A program made the translations under genes and the position numbers. Shown one piece after another: positions 1-8,561 of a stretch of 64,000 bases of DNA. The notes under the pieces were generated by a model. It ran no database searches, was not told the origin of the DNA, and saw only the letters and a program-made list of their open reading frames with translations. This stretch comes from Asanoa ferruginea (lineage in GTDB: Bacteria; Actinomycetota; Actinomycetes; Mycobacteriales; Micromonosporaceae): the NCBI RefSeq assembly GCF_003387075.1, contig NZ_QUMQ01000001.1, positions 4,898,001-4,962,000 on the forward strand, read 5' to 3'. How positions within the stretch are numbered: the stretch's first letter is position 1; the number at the start of each line of letters is the position of its first letter.

Positions 1-1
1 C

Positions 2-178
2 AGCATCCTCGGCGTCGACGCCAAGTTCGTGCAGGCCGACGCCAACACCGTCACGCTCGAGGTGGCCGGTGAGCAGATCTCGTTGACCACCGGCGGCCAG
101 GCGGTCGACGTGGGGGGCCTTCAGGTCTCGCTCTCGTCGATCACCGACGACCAGGTGTCGGTGCAGATCTCCCGGTAG
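2..178 (+). CDS. C-terminal fragment of an unrecognised protein
   Basis: An open frame enters from the left edge and stops at TAG 176-178, giving 58 residues. The fragment is rich in alternating Val/Thr/Ser/Gln residues, as in beta-strand extracellular or structural domains, and ends in VSVQISR. I do not recognise the family. The next gene begins 38 nt downstream on the same strand. The sequence left of the window is needed to name it. Confidence 0.6.
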   Translation, partial: SILGVDAKFVQADANTVTLEVAGEQISLTTGGQAVDVGGLQVSLSSITDDQVSVQISR

Positions 179-216
179 GGGTTTGGAAAAGTGGCGTGCC
201 GGTCACATTGACCGGC

Positions 217-1032
217 ATGTCAGCAGCCAGCCGTGCCGAGTCCACCGCCTCGAGGGCCGCCAACAGTTCGGCCCTCGAGGCGCTCACCCGAGCCGGCTTC
301 ATCGGCTACGGGATCGTCCATCTGCTGTTCGCCTGGTTGGCGTTGCAGATCGCGTTCGACAAGCCGGCCGCCGAGGGTGACCAGTCGGGCGCGCTGATGA
401 CGATCGCGCAGCAGCCGCTGGGCAAGTTCCTGGTGGTCGCGATCGCCGTCGGCCTGCTGGCCATGGCGATCTGGCAGCTCTCCGAGGCGCTCATCGGGCA
501 CCGGTCCGAGCAGGGCAAGTCCCGGGTCTTCGAGCGCATCGCGTCGGCGTTCCGCACCGTGGTCTACGCCTATTTCGCCTGGACCGCCTGGAAGGTCTTC
601 AAGGGCGTGCCGCAGTCGGCCGCCGACACCCAGCAGAAGAAGACGCAGGACCTGCTGACCAGTGGTGGTGGGCGGGCCGTGGTGATCATCGCTGGCCTGG
701 CGCTCGCTGGTCTTGGCATCGGGCTGGTCATCTACGGGCTGAAGAAGGCGTTCGCCAAGCACCTGAAGCCGATGCCGCCGCACACCCGGAAGGTCGCGAT
801 GCGGCTCGGTGCGGCGGGCTACAGCGCCAAGGGCATCGCGTACGGCATCGCCGGGGTGCTCTTCGTGGTCGCCGGTGCCACTTACGACCCGGCCAAGGCG
901 CGCGGGTTGGACGCCGCATTGGAGACGCTTCGCGGCCAGGCGTACGGCGCTGTCCTGCTAACCCTGGTAGCTCTCGGTATCGCCGCTTTTGCGCTGTTCT
1001 GCTTCCTGCAGTCGAAGTACCGCAAGGTCTGA
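217..1032 (+). CDS. DUF1206 domain membrane protein
   Basis: A 271-residue membrane protein. It shows three repeats of a two-helix unit, each with a short conserved Gly-Tyr signature: ARAGFIGYGIVH-like near residue 35, a helix pair near 110, and LGAAGYSAKGIAYG near 205. This is the layout of the DUF1206 family, whose function is unknown. The frame stays open to a GTG at 196, but the ATG at 217 starts just before the typical N-terminus and is preferred. It precedes a group of small envelope genes on the same strand, so a shared envelope or stress role is possible, but that is inference. Confidence 0.8.
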   Translation: MSAASRAESTASRAANSSALEALTRAGFIGYGIVHLLFAWLALQIAFDKPAAEGDQSGALMTIAQQPLGKFLVVAIAVGLLAMAIWQLSEALIGHRSEQGKSRVFERIASAFRTVVYAYFAWTAWKVFKGVPQSAADTQQKKTQDLLTSGGGRAVVIIAGLALAGLGIGLVIYGLKKAFAKHLKPMPPHTRKVAMRLGAAGYSAKGIAYGIAGVLFVVAGATYDPAKARGLDAALETLRGQAYGAVLLTLVALGIAAFALFCFLQSKYRKV

Positions 1033-1095
1033 CACACTGATCATGGCGGTATGTCCGTTCCAGGAGGTATCCGCCAGCGTGAGAGGAGGCCCCGA

Positions 1096-1569
1096 ATGGT
1101 TGACGCCCGCAACGCCGCCGCACCACCGCGTGCCGATGCCGACCCGACGACGGCGGAGCTGGTGCAGCGCGCGACCGAGCAGGTTTCCCGGTTGGTCCGC
1201 GACGAGCTCGCGCTGGCCAAGGCCGAGCTGACGCACAAGGCCAAGCATGCCGGCATCGGCATCGGGCTCTTCGGCGGCGCTGGCGGCCTGGCCTTCTTCG
1301 GCATCTCGGTGCTGATCGCGACCGCCGTCATCGCCATCGACATCGCGCTGCCGCTGTGGCTGTCGGCGCTGATCGTCGGCGCCTTCCTGATGATCCTCGC
1401 CGGCCTGTTCGCCCTGGTCGGCCGCTTCGAGGTCAAGCGCGCGACGCCGCCGGTCCCCTCCGACGTCACCGAAGGCCTCAAGGCCGACATGCAGACCGTC
1501 AAGGACGGCTTCCGCAACAATGGGCACAAGAATGGCCACGGGGCCAGCTCAGGGGGTGCGGGGCGATGA
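1096..1569 (+). CDS. Phage holin family protein (actinobacterial Holin-X type)
   Basis: 157 residues. The N-terminal third is amphipathic (TTAELVQRATEQVSRLVRDELALAKAEL), followed by two hydrophobic segments near residues 50-72 and 80-105 and a hydrophilic Gly/Asn/His-rich tail. This matches the Putative Actinobacterial Holin-X family (PF07332-like), common in chromosomes and not evidence of a prophage. ATG 1096 follows GAGAGGAGG at the right distance; the frame also opens upstream at 1051, but without a ribosome site. Its stop overlaps the next start (ATGA, 1566-1569), so the two are translationally coupled. Confidence 0.82.
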   Translation: MVDARNAAAPPRADADPTTAELVQRATEQVSRLVRDELALAKAELTHKAKHAGIGIGLFGGAGGLAFFGISVLIATAVIAIDIALPLWLSALIVGAFLMILAGLFALVGRFEVKRATPPVPSDVTEGLKADMQTVKDGFRNNGHKNGHGASSGGAGR

Positions 1570-1916
1570 CGGCATCAGGCAATGGCCACGGCAGCAACGG
1601 CAACCCGCCGTCCGACCCGGCGGTGCTCCGGGCGGAGATCCGGCGCACCCGGGCCGAGCTGGGGGAGACGGTCCAGCTGCTGGCGGCCAAGGCCGACGTG
1701 AAGGCGCGGATGAAGAGCTCGGCCACCCAGGCGCGGGACCGGTTCAAGGCGAAGGCCACCACGACCGCGTCCCGGATGCGGGAAAGCGGCAACGGCGGCC
1801 GGCCCGGCGGCCCGGCCACGCTGCGCGCCAACCCGGTGCCGGTGGCCACGATGATCGGCGTCGCGGCCAGTGCCGTCGCGATCATCCTGCTGGTGATGCG
1901 TAGGCGCCGCCGCTGA
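1566..1916 (+). CDS. DUF3618 domain protein
   Basis: 116 residues. The core is the DUF3618 signature near residues 20-50 (DPAVLRAEIRRTRAELGETV, then LAAKADVKAR). A Lys/Arg-rich amphipathic stretch and a single C-terminal membrane helix with an RRRRR tail follow. Such proteins are probably membrane-anchored cytoplasmic coiled coils of unknown role. The start overlaps the stop of the Holin-X gene, and these two families often occur together in actinobacteria. I infer that they work as a pair. Confidence 0.82.
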   Translation: MTASGNGHGSNGNPPSDPAVLRAEIRRTRAELGETVQLLAAKADVKARMKSSATQARDRFKAKATTTASRMRESGNGGRPGGPATLRANPVPVATMIGVAASAVAIILLVMRRRRR

Positions 1917-1953
1917 GCCAGCGGCGGGCCAGGGGTTCAACGGGGGGAACCGA

Positions 1954-2226
1954 ATGGCCAGGCGAATCAGCAAGTCCAACTACAAGCCGATCGGGATCGT
2001 GCTCGGGCTCGCGGCCGGCACGCTGTCCGGAATGGTGTTCCAGCGGGTCTGGGCGATGACCCGGCACAACGTGGCACCGCACCCGATCGACGAAGACCGC
2101 GGCTGGGGCGAGGTCCTGCTCGCGGCCGCCATGCAGGGCGCCATCGTGGCGGTCATCCGCGCCTCGATCGACCGCGCCGGCGCGACGGGCGTCCGAAAGT
2201 TCACCGGCCACTGGCCGCACGACTAA
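1954..2226 (+). CDS. DUF4235 domain protein
   Basis: 90 residues with two short hydrophobic segments (near 11-30 and 52-72) and a basic, aromatic tail, matching DUF4235, a small actinobacterial membrane family without known function. The start follows a GGGGGGAA ribosome site 5-10 nt upstream. It lies 37 nt after the DUF3618 gene, so it probably belongs to the same transcription unit. Confidence 0.8.
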   Translation: MARRISKSNYKPIGIVLGLAAGTLSGMVFQRVWAMTRHNVAPHPIDEDRGWGEVLLAAAMQGAIVAVIRASIDRAGATGVRKFTGHWPHD

Positions 2227-2262
2227 CCGGGTCACTGGCGCCGGGGTGAGTAGCATCCCGGT

Positions 2263-2964
2263 ATGCGCCGTCCCCATACATTCATCATCGCCGTCCTGTT
2301 GGCGGCGCTGACCTCGGTCAGTGCCTGCGGCAGCGGCGACGACACCGACGCGCCCGCGGTTGACCCCAACCTGCCCGCGGCGTCGACCCTGTTGCCGGCC
2401 GCGGCCGCGCAGATGCGCCAGGTCACCTCGGCCGCTTTCGACATCACGACCGAGGGGGACACCGGCGCGCTGCCGATCAAGTCGGCCAACGGCGCGATCG
2501 ACAGCAACGGCACCGCGCAGGGCAAGGCATCGCTCGAGCAGGTCGGCCTGCCCATCGAGCTCGACTTCGTGGCCAAGGACGACTACCTCTACGTCCGGGG
2601 GATCACCGCCGGCTGGCAGAAGGTGCCGCTGGCCCAGGCGGCGGCCGTCTACGACCCGACCGCGATCCTCGACCCGGCCAAGGGCATCGGCGCCGTGCTC
2701 GCGTCGGCCAAGGGCACCACGAAGCGCAAGGAGAATCTCGACGGCACCGACTGCTACGTCGTCGACGCGACCTTCAACGGCGCCGCGATGTCGGGCCTGG
2801 TCCCCGGCGTCACCGGCGACGTGACCGGCACGGCCTGGATCGGTGTCGACACCCCGCTGGTGCACCAGCTCCGCTTCGCGGTGCCGGGCGACGCCAAGGG
2901 CACCGTCACGATCAAGTTCACCGACTTCGACAAGCCGGTCAATGTCGACGTCCCCAAGGTCTAG
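2263..2964 (+). CDS. lprG: LppX_LprAFG-family lipoprotein (LprG-like)
   Basis: 233 residues. A signal peptide ends in the lipobox SVSAC (Cys at about 22), so the protein is lipidated and held on the outer face of the membrane. The mature part has the repeated strand pattern of the LppX/LprA/LprF/LprG family, which bind triacylated lipids or glycolipids (family knowledge). A TAGCAT hexamer at 2251-2256 lies 6 nt before the ATG with no ribosome site, which suggests leaderless translation. The reading frame overlaps the next gene, an MFS pump, by 23 nt. This is the arrangement of mycobacterial lprG-p55, where the pair moves lipids to the cell surface. Confidence 0.85.
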   Translation: MRRPHTFIIAVLLAALTSVSACGSGDDTDAPAVDPNLPAASTLLPAAAAQMRQVTSAAFDITTEGDTGALPIKSANGAIDSNGTAQGKASLEQVGLPIELDFVAKDDYLYVRGITAGWQKVPLAQAAAVYDPTAILDPAKGIGAVLASAKGTTKRKENLDGTDCYVVDATFNGAAMSGLVPGVTGDVTGTAWIGVDTPLVHQLRFAVPGDAKGTVTIKFTDFDKPVNVDVPKV

Positions 2965-4504
2965 CCGCCTGGCGCTCACCGCCGGCGGGGTGGCGGTGCT
3001 GCTGGCCGCGCTCGACGCGTACGTGGTCGTCACGATCCTCGTGGAGATCATGAAGGACCTGGCCGTGCCGGTGAACCGGCTCGAGCGGATCACCCCGGTG
3101 GTGACCTGCTATCTGCTCGGCTACGTGGCCGGCATGCCGCTGCTCGGCCGGCTCTCCGACCGCTACGGCCGCCGGCTGGTGATCCAGGTCTGCCTGGCCG
3201 GCTTCGCGGCCGGCTCGCTGGTCGCCGCGCTCGCGCCCGGCCTGACCACGCTGGCCGCCGGCCGGGCGGTGCAGGGGCTGGCCGGCGGCGCGCTGCTGCC
3301 GGTCACCATGGCCCTGGCCGCCGACCTGGTCGCCCGGCAGCGCCCGCTGGCCCTCGGTCTGGTCGGCGCCGCGCAGGAGCTGGGCAGCGTGCTGGGCCCG
3401 CTCTACGGCGCCGGCATCGCGGCGCTGGCCGGCTGGCGTGGGGTCTTCTGGATCAACCTGCCGCTGGCTGCCGTCGTCGCCCTGGTGGTGCACCTCGGCC
3501 TGCCCAGCCGGGCCGACGAGCGCCGCGAGCGCCAACCCGTCGACGTGGTCGGCGGCCTGCTCCTCGCGCTCGCCCTCGGGCTGCTGGTGGTCGCCCTCTA
3601 CAACCCCGACCCGGCCCGTGCGGTGCTGCCGAGCTGGGGCCTTCCGGTGCTCGGCGCCGCGGTCGCCGTCGCGCTCGCCTTCGTCGCGTGGGAGGCCAAG
3701 GCCCGCACCCGGCTGCTCGACCCCACCGGCGCCCGGCTGCGGCCGTTCGGCGCCGCGCTGTTGGCCAATGTGTTCGCCGGTGCCGCGCTGATGGTCACGC
3801 TGGTCGACGTGCAGCTGCTCGCGCAGACCGTGCTCGGGCGCGACGGCCTCGACGGCGCGCTGGTGCTCACCCGCTTCCTGATCGCGCTGCCGGTCGGCGC
3901 CGTGCTCGGCGGGCTGCTGACCCGGCGGCTCGGCGAGCGTCCGGTGACCGTCGCCGGTCTCGCCATCGCCGCCGGCGCCTACCTGCTGATCGCGAACTGG
4001 CCGGCCGACCTCGCGGCGGCCCGGTTCGGCCCGTTGCCGCGAATGGACACCGACCTCGCGCTTGCCGGACTGGGCCTGGGATTAGTCATCGCGCCTCTTT
4101 CGTCAGCGGTGTTGCGAGCCGTGCCCAGTGCGCAACATGGAATCGCCTCCGCCGCCGCGGTGGTCGCCCGCACGGTCGGCATGCTGATCGGTGTGGCGGC
4201 GTTGACCGGGTGGGGGCTGCACCGTTTCCAGGAGCTCACCCGCGACCTCGTGCTGCCGCTCGGGTTCGGTGTGGACGCTGCGACGGCGCAGTCGCAGCTC
4301 GCCGCCTACCGTGCCGCGGTCAGCGCGGCGCTGCGCCAGGAGTACCGCGAGATCTTCCTGGCCACGGCCGTGTTGTGCGCGCTGGGAGCGCTCGTGGCGC
4401 TCGCTTTGGAGCGGCGACACGTCGATGCGCAAGACCCCGCCGTGGCCATTCCGGTATCGAACTCTGACGCCGCAGATCACATGTCGGAGAAATTCGTCGG
4501 GTAG
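2942..4504 (+). CDS. MFS transporter of the P55 (Rv1410c) type
   Basis: 520 residues, close to the length of mycobacterial P55, with about 14 hydrophobic segments. The N-terminus LDAYVVVTI, the loop [10 protein letters not shown] (MFS motif A, about residues 70-80) and [14 protein letters not shown] (motif C-like) match that subgroup closely. Known members export drugs and, with LprG, triacylglycerol-type lipids. The start ATG 2942 lies inside the lipoprotein gene, so the two are translationally coupled. A rare leucine TTA codon occurs at 4082-4084. Identification as P55-like rests on recalled sequence similarity and gene order. Confidence 0.85.
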   Translation: MSTSPRSSRLALTAGGVAVLLAALDAYVVVTILVEIMKDLAVPVNRLERITPVVTCYLLGYVAGMPLLGRLSDRYGRRLVIQVCLAGFAAGSLVAALAPGLTTLAAGRAVQGLAGGALLPVTMALAADLVARQRPLALGLVGAAQELGSVLGPLYGAGIAALAGWRGVFWINLPLAAVVALVVHLGLPSRADERRERQPVDVVGGLLLALALGLLVVALYNPDPARAVLPSWGLPVLGAAVAVALAFVAWEAKARTRLLDPTGARLRPFGAALLANVFAGAALMVTLVDVQLLAQTVLGRDGLDGALVLTRFLIALPVGAVLGGLLTRRLGERPVTVAGLAIAAGAYLLIANWPADLAAARFGPLPRMDTDLALAGLGLGLVIAPLSSAVLRAVPSAQHGIASAAAVVARTVGMLIGVAALTGWGLHRFQELTRDLVLPLGFGVDAATAQSQLAAYRAAVSAALRQEYREIFLATAVLCALGALVALALERRHVDAQDPAVAIPVSNSDAADHMSEKFVG

Positions 4505-4671
4505 GCTATGCGGAGTTTTTCGGTACGTGGTTTGCTGGTCCCCGCTGTTGTGAGACAGAGGGGTTGAGAGAGACCTCCTTCGCTCGATGGAGGCCGACTC
4601 AGGCGCCGCTGCTCGAAAACGGCCAACCGGCCGCACGGCGTTCGGCCGCCAGTTTCGACAAGGAGATACAC

Positions 4672-4875
4672 ATGGCGCAGGGAACCGTGAAGTGGTTCAA
4701 CGCAGACAAGGGCTTCGGCTTCATCACCGTTGACGGCGGGGGTGCTGACGTGTTCGTCCACTTCTCGGCCATCCAGACCAGCGGCTACCGCACGCTGGAG
4801 GAGAACCAGCGGGTGGAGTTCGAGATCGCTCAGGGCCAGAAGGGCCCGCAGGCTGAGCAGGTCCGCCCCATCTGA
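4672..4875 (+). CDS. cspA: Cold shock protein (CspA family)
   Basis: 67 residues, the usual length of a single cold-shock domain. RNP1 (KGFGFI, residues 16-21) and RNP2 (VFVHF) are intact. It is a cytoplasmic single-stranded nucleic acid chaperone. ATG 4672 follows AAGGAG at 4660-4665; in-frame codons further upstream are rejected. The 167 nt between the MFS stop and this ATG probably contain a long structured 5' leader, as in other csp genes. A strong hairpin follows the gene. Confidence 0.95.
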   Translation: MAQGTVKWFNADKGFGFITVDGGGADVFVHFSAIQTSGYRTLEENQRVEFEIAQGQKGPQAEQVRPI

Positions 4876-4965
4876 CGTTCGTTTCACGATTGAATTTTCA
4901 ATAACCAAAAACGTTGTGGCCGGCGCGTCCGGCCAATGAGTGACCCGGTCGCACGGGTCGGTGTA

Positions 4966-4997
4966 GAGCCCCGCATCCTGCCCTGTATGCGGGGCTC
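4966..4997. terminator. Bidirectional terminator hairpin after cspA
   Basis: GAGCCCCGCAT at 4966-4976 pairs perfectly with ATGCGGGGCTC at 4987-4997 across a 10-nt loop. It lies between convergent genes: cspA on plus, and the small membrane gene on minus that ends at 5006. There is no long T-tract, as is common in high-G+C actinomycetes. Confidence 0.75.
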
Positions 4998-5005
4998 GAC
5001 GCTGT

Positions 5006-5209
5006 CTATGTGCGCTTGCCCCGGTTGCGGGCCCGCAGTCCGAGCGTCAACAGCACCAGGCCGATGACGACCACGATCGGGCCGATGATCGTCCAGGCGT
5101 CGTCGCCCGACATCACGCTGCCCCGCAGGGTGCCCAGCCCCTGCAAGGTCCACACCAAACCGACAACGACGGCCAGCAGGCCGAGCGTCAGCCGGAACCA
5201 GCCCTTCAC
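5006..5209 (-). CDS. Small two-helix membrane protein
   Basis: 67 residues starting at GTG 5209. There are two hydrophobic helices (about residues 5-24 and 37-58), separated by a short polar loop, with a basic C-terminus RARNRGKRT. I do not recognise a named family. It starts 4 nt after the stop of the aldo/keto reductase gene on the same strand, so it is almost certainly co-transcribed and probably translationally coupled with it. Confidence 0.65.
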   Translation of the reverse strand: MKGWFRLTLGLLAVVVGLVWTLQGLGTLRGSVMSGDDAWTIIGPIVVVIGLVLLTLGLRARNRGKRT

Positions 5210-5213
5210 GCGG

Positions 5214-6194
5214 TCACCACCGGTCGTGGACCGCCGGCCGGATGAGCTCGTCGTAGGTCTCCCGCACGCCGGCCAGGGCGGCCGGCGGCAGCGCCGGCAA
5301 CTCGGCGGCGGCCAGGTTGCCGCGGGCCTGCTCGGGGCCGCGGGCACCGGGGATCACCACGGTGACGCCGGGCTGGTCGATCACCCAGCGGAGCGCGAAC
5401 TGCGCCATGGTCTGGCCCGCCGGCACGAAGGCCCGCAGCCGCTCGACCGCCCGGAGCCCGGTCTCGAAGTCGACGCCGGAGAACGTCTCGCCGACGTCGA
5501 AGGCCTCGCCGTGCCGGTTGTAGTTGCGGTGATCGTCGGCGCCGAACGTGGTGTGCGCGTCGTAGCGGCCGGAGAGCAGCCCGCTGGCCAGCGGCACCCG
5601 GGCGATGATGCCGACGCCGGCCGCCTGGGCCGCGGGCAGCACCTGGTCGAGCGGCTTGAGCCGGAACGCGTTGAGGATGATCTGGACACTGGCCACGTGC
5701 GGCCGGGCGATCGCGATCAGCGCCTGCTCGACGGTCTCCACGCTGACCCCGTAGGCCGCGATGGCGCCGTTGTCGACCAGCCCGTCGAGCGCGTCGAAGA
5801 TCTGGTCGTCCTGGAACACGGCGGTCGGCGGGCAGTGCAACTGCACCAGGTCGAGCCGGTCGACGCCCAGGTTGGCCCGGGAGCGGTCGGTCCAGGCCTT
5901 GAAGTTGGCGGCGGTGTAGTTGGCGTGCTCCTGCGGCACCCGCCGGCCCATCTTGGTGGCGACCATGATCGGCTCGGGTCGCCGGCGCAGGAACTGGCCG
6001 ATCACCTGCTCGCTGCGGCCGTCGCCGTAGACGTCGGCGGTGTCGATGAAGGTGGCGCCGGCGTCGACGGCCGCGTCCAGGGTCGCGAGCGCGTCGTCGG
6101 TGCTCACCTCGCCCCAGTCGGCTCCGAGCTGCCAGGCACCCAGGCCCACGACTGACGCGTCACGGCCGATGCGGCCAAACTGGCGGTACTCCAC
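5214..6194 (-). CDS. Aldo/keto reductase
   Basis: 326 residues, a full-length TIM-barrel NADPH-dependent aldo/keto reductase. The catalytic tetrad is visible: Asp51, Tyr56 (FIDTADVYGDG), Lys81 (ATKMG) and His120 (VQLHCP). The C-terminal cofactor-binding part (VVIPGARGPEQARGN) is intact. The substrate cannot be read from the sequence; the subfamily is that of bacterial general-stress AKRs. GTG 6194 is preceded by TAGGGT (complement of 6201-6206) with a 6-nt gap, so a leaderless message is likely. Confidence 0.9.
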   Translation of the reverse strand: MEYRQFGRIGRDASVVGLGAWQLGADWGEVSTDDALATLDAAVDAGATFIDTADVYGDGRSEQVIGQFLRRRPEPIMVATKMGRRVPQEHANYTAANFKAWTDRSRANLGVDRLDLVQLHCPPTAVFQDDQIFDALDGLVDNGAIAAYGVSVETVEQALIAIARPHVASVQIILNAFRLKPLDQVLPAAQAAGVGIIARVPLASGLLSGRYDAHTTFGADDHRNYNRHGEAFDVGETFSGVDFETGLRAVERLRAFVPAGQTMAQFALRWVIDQPGVTVVIPGARGPEQARGNLAAAELPALPPAALAGVRETYDELIRPAVHDRW

Positions 6195-6226
6195 GGAGGC
6201 ACCCTATCTGGAACGTTTAAAGGGCC

Positions 6227-6256
6227 TTGCCGGCGGTACCGGCTCGGCCCTAGTCT
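6227..6256 (+). promoter_or_regulatory. Promoter of the Tam-like methyltransferase gene
   Basis: TTGCCG (6227-6232) and TAGTCT (6251-6256) are separated by 18 nt, a good match to an actinobacterial housekeeping promoter. Transcription would start near 6263, within a few bases of the perfect palindrome CGTACGTACG (6265-6274), which could be an operator. The 5' leader would be about 26 nt and contains the ribosome site GGAGGG. Confidence 0.5.
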
Positions 6257-6288
6257 TAACAAGACGTACGTACGGTTTGGAGGGCAAC

Positions 6289-7074
6289 ATGTGGGACCCC
6301 GCTGTCTATGGCCGCTTCGGTGACGAGCGGTCCCGGCCGTTCTTCGAACTCGTCGCCCGGATCCCCGCCGAACGCCCCCGTCAGGTCGTCGACCTGGGCT
6401 GCGGCCCCGGCACGCTGACCGCCACCCTGGCACACCGCTGGCCCGACGCCCTGGTCCGCGGCATCGACTCGTCGGCCGAGATGATCGAGTCGGCCCGCGC
6501 GCTCGGCGCACCGGTCGACTTCGCCCTCGGCGACCTGCGCGACTTCGTGCCGTCGCCGGGCGTCGACGTGATCGTCTCCAACGCAGCGCTGCAATGGGTG
6601 CCCGGCCACGAGGCCCTGCTGGCCCGCTGGGTGGGCGCCCTGACCGCCGGGGCCTGGCTCGCCTTCCAGGTGCCCGGCAACTTCTCCTCGCCGGCGCACG
6701 ACGCCGTCTACGAGCTCGCCGCGGCACCGCGCTGGAAGGAGACCCTGGCCGGGGTCGCCCGGCGGATGGCGGTGCCCGCGGCCGACGAATACGCGACCGC
6801 GCTGACCGCCGCTGGCTGCGCCGTCGACGCCTGGGAAACTAGCTACGTGCACCTGCTCCCCGGCAACACCGCCGACCACCCCGTCCTCGCCTGGCTCGAG
6901 GGCACGGCGCTGCGGCCGATCCGGGCCGCGTTCGGCACCGACGACGCCGGCTGGGCCGGCTACCGGGCCGAGCTGGGCGAGCGACTGGCGGACGCCTACC
7001 CGATCCGCCACGACCGCGCTTTCTTCCCCTTCCGCCGGATCTTTGTTGTCGCGCAGACCGGCGCGCTCACATAG
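6289..7074 (+). CDS. tam: Class I SAM methyltransferase, trans-aconitate 2-methyltransferase-like
   Basis: 261 residues, a length typical of Tam. The SAM-binding motif I is VVDLGCGPGTLT (about residues 35-46), followed by the acidic GIDSSAEMI and SNAALQWVPGH, the latter characteristic of Tam-type enzymes. Known Tam proteins methylate trans-aconitate, a spontaneous by-product that inhibits aconitase. ATG 6289 follows TTGGAGGG; the frame is open upstream but overlaps the divergent AKR gene. The exact acceptor is inferred from family similarity only. Confidence 0.8.
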   Translation: MWDPAVYGRFGDERSRPFFELVARIPAERPRQVVDLGCGPGTLTATLAHRWPDALVRGIDSSAEMIESARALGAPVDFALGDLRDFVPSPGVDVIVSNAALQWVPGHEALLARWVGALTAGAWLAFQVPGNFSSPAHDAVYELAAAPRWKETLAGVARRMAVPAADEYATALTAAGCAVDAWETSYVHLLPGNTADHPVLAWLEGTALRPIRAAFGTDDAGWAGYRAELGERLADAYPIRHDRAFFPFRRIFVVAQTGALT

Positions 7075-7084
7075 GAGTGTTCAG

Positions 7085-8092
7085 TTGATCGACTTCATCG
7101 CCGGCCTGCCCAAGGTGGAGCTGCACGTGCACCACGTGGGCTCGGCCTCACCCCGGATCGTGGCCGAGCTGGCCGCCCGGCACGCCGGCAGCACCCCGGT
7201 CCCGACCGACATCGAGGCGCTGGCGTCCTACTTCGAGTTCCGCGACTTCGGGCACTTCATCGAGATCTACCTGTCGGTGGTCGACCTGATCCGCGACCCG
7301 GAAGACGTCCGGATCCTGACCTACGAGGTGGCCCGCGAACTGGCCCGCCAGCAGGTCCGCTACGCCGAGCTGACCGTCACGCCCTACTCGTCGGTGCGCC
7401 GCGGCATGCCGGCGCCGGAGTTCTGCGCGGCCATCGAAGACGCCCGGCTGGCCGCCGAGAAGGAACTCGGCATCGTGCTGCGCTGGTGCTTCGACATCCC
7501 GGGCGAGGCCGGCCTGGCCGCGGCGGAGGAGACCCTGCGGATCGCCCTCGACGAGCGCCCCGACGGCCTGGTCTCGTTCGGCCTGGGCGGGCCCGAGGTG
7601 GGCGTGCCGCGCCCCCAGTTCAAGCCCTACTTCGAGAAGGCCCGCGCGGCCGGCCTGCGCCTGGTGCCGCACGCCGGCGAGACGACGGGCCCGCAGACCA
7701 TCTGGGACGCGATCCGCGAGCTCGGCGCCGAACGCATCGGCCACGGCATCTCCGCGGCGCAGGACCCTTCGCTGATGGCCTACCTGGCCGCCGAGGGCAT
7801 CCCGCTGGAGGTCTGCCCGACCTCCAACGTGCGCACCCGGGCCGTGCCGTCGCTGGCCGAGCACCCGCTGCCGGTGCTGGTCGCCGCCGGCGTGCCGGTC
7901 ACGATCAACTCCGACGACCCGCCGATGTTCGGCACCGACCTCAACCAGGAGTACGCGGTCGCCGCCGACCTGCTCGACCTCGACGAGGCCGGCGTGGCCC
8001 GGCTGGCAATCGCCGCGGTCGACGCCTCGTTCCTGCCGGCGGGGGAGAAGACCCGGATCACCAACGAGATCAACGCGTACGCCGCGGCCTAG
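7085..8092 (+). CDS. Adenosine deaminase family protein (possibly aminodeoxyfutalosine deaminase)
   Basis: 335 residues, a metal-dependent TIM-barrel amidohydrolase. Zinc ligands are visible as HxH (His14 and His16 in VELHVHHVGS), His in LVPHAGET with its catalytic Glu, and the Asp pair in NSDDPPMFG. Start TTG 7085 follows AGGAGTGTT; an in-frame codon at 7043 has no ribosome site. The N-terminal motif HVHHVGSASP differs from the HLHLDGS of classical adenosine deaminases. Family members of this kind in actinobacteria include 6-aminodeoxyfutalosine deaminases of the menaquinone pathway, so the substrate is open. It ends by sharing CTAG (8089-8092) with the convergent soxR. Confidence 0.82.
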   Translation: MIDFIAGLPKVELHVHHVGSASPRIVAELAARHAGSTPVPTDIEALASYFEFRDFGHFIEIYLSVVDLIRDPEDVRILTYEVARELARQQVRYAELTVTPYSSVRRGMPAPEFCAAIEDARLAAEKELGIVLRWCFDIPGEAGLAAAEETLRIALDERPDGLVSFGLGGPEVGVPRPQFKPYFEKARAAGLRLVPHAGETTGPQTIWDAIRELGAERIGHGISAAQDPSLMAYLAAEGIPLEVCPTSNVRTRAVPSLAEHPLPVLVAAGVPVTINSDDPPMFGTDLNQEYAVAADLLDLDEAGVARLAIAAVDASFLPAGEKTRITNEINAYAAA

Positions 8093-8547
8093 TTGGTTCG
8101 TGGGCCCCGGGCGTCGAGCAGGTGGGCGCCCGGGCCGCGGTCGCCGAGCGTGTCGTCGGGGTTGACCAGGGCGCATTCCTCGAACGACAGGCAGCCGCAG
8201 CCGATGCAGCTGGTGAAGCGGTCGCGCATCCGCTGTAGCTGGGTGATGCGGTCGTCGAGCGCCTCCTGCCAGCACTCCGACGCCCGCACCCAGAACTCTT
8301 TCGTCGGTGGCTGCCCCTCGGGCAGGAAGCCGAGCACCTCGCCCACCTGGGCCAGCGGGATGCCGACGCGCTGCGAGGCCCGGATGAACGCGATCCGGCG
8401 CAGCGTCGTGCGGTCGTAGCGGCGCTGGTTGCCGGTCGTGCGCCGGCTGGAGATCAGGCCCTGGCGCTCGTAGAAGCGCAGCGCCGACTGGGGAACGCCG
8501 CTGCGCGTGGACAGGTCGCCGATCGTGAGCTCCTGAGCTGGTGGCAC
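8089..8547 (-). CDS. soxR: SoxR, redox-sensing MerR-family activator
   Basis: 152 residues: winged helix-turn-helix (about 7-50, TIGDLSTRSGVPQSALRFYER), dimerisation helix (about 85-112), and a [2Fe-2S] cluster motif with Cys114, Cys117, Cys119 and Cys125 (CIGCGCLSFEEC). That spacing, CX2CXCX5C, is diagnostic of SoxR, which in actinomycetes responds to redox-active compounds. GTG 8547 has TAGGCT (complement of 8554-8559) 6 nt upstream, so it is probably leaderless. A SoxR box lies in the 51-nt gap to the divergent gene, the evident regulatory target. Confidence 0.95.
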   Translation of the reverse strand: MPPAQELTIGDLSTRSGVPQSALRFYERQGLISSRRTTGNQRRYDRTTLRRIAFIRASQRVGIPLAQVGEVLGFLPEGQPPTKEFWVRASECWQEALDDRITQLQRMRDRFTSCIGCGCLSFEECALVNPDDTLGDRGPGAHLLDARGPRTN

Positions 8548-8561
8548 CCGGCCAGCCTAGC

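Noticed and set aside
1096-1569. Prophage remnant suggested by the holin-like protein
   Set aside because: Holin-X proteins are ordinary chromosomal genes in actinobacteria; no other phage genes are near.
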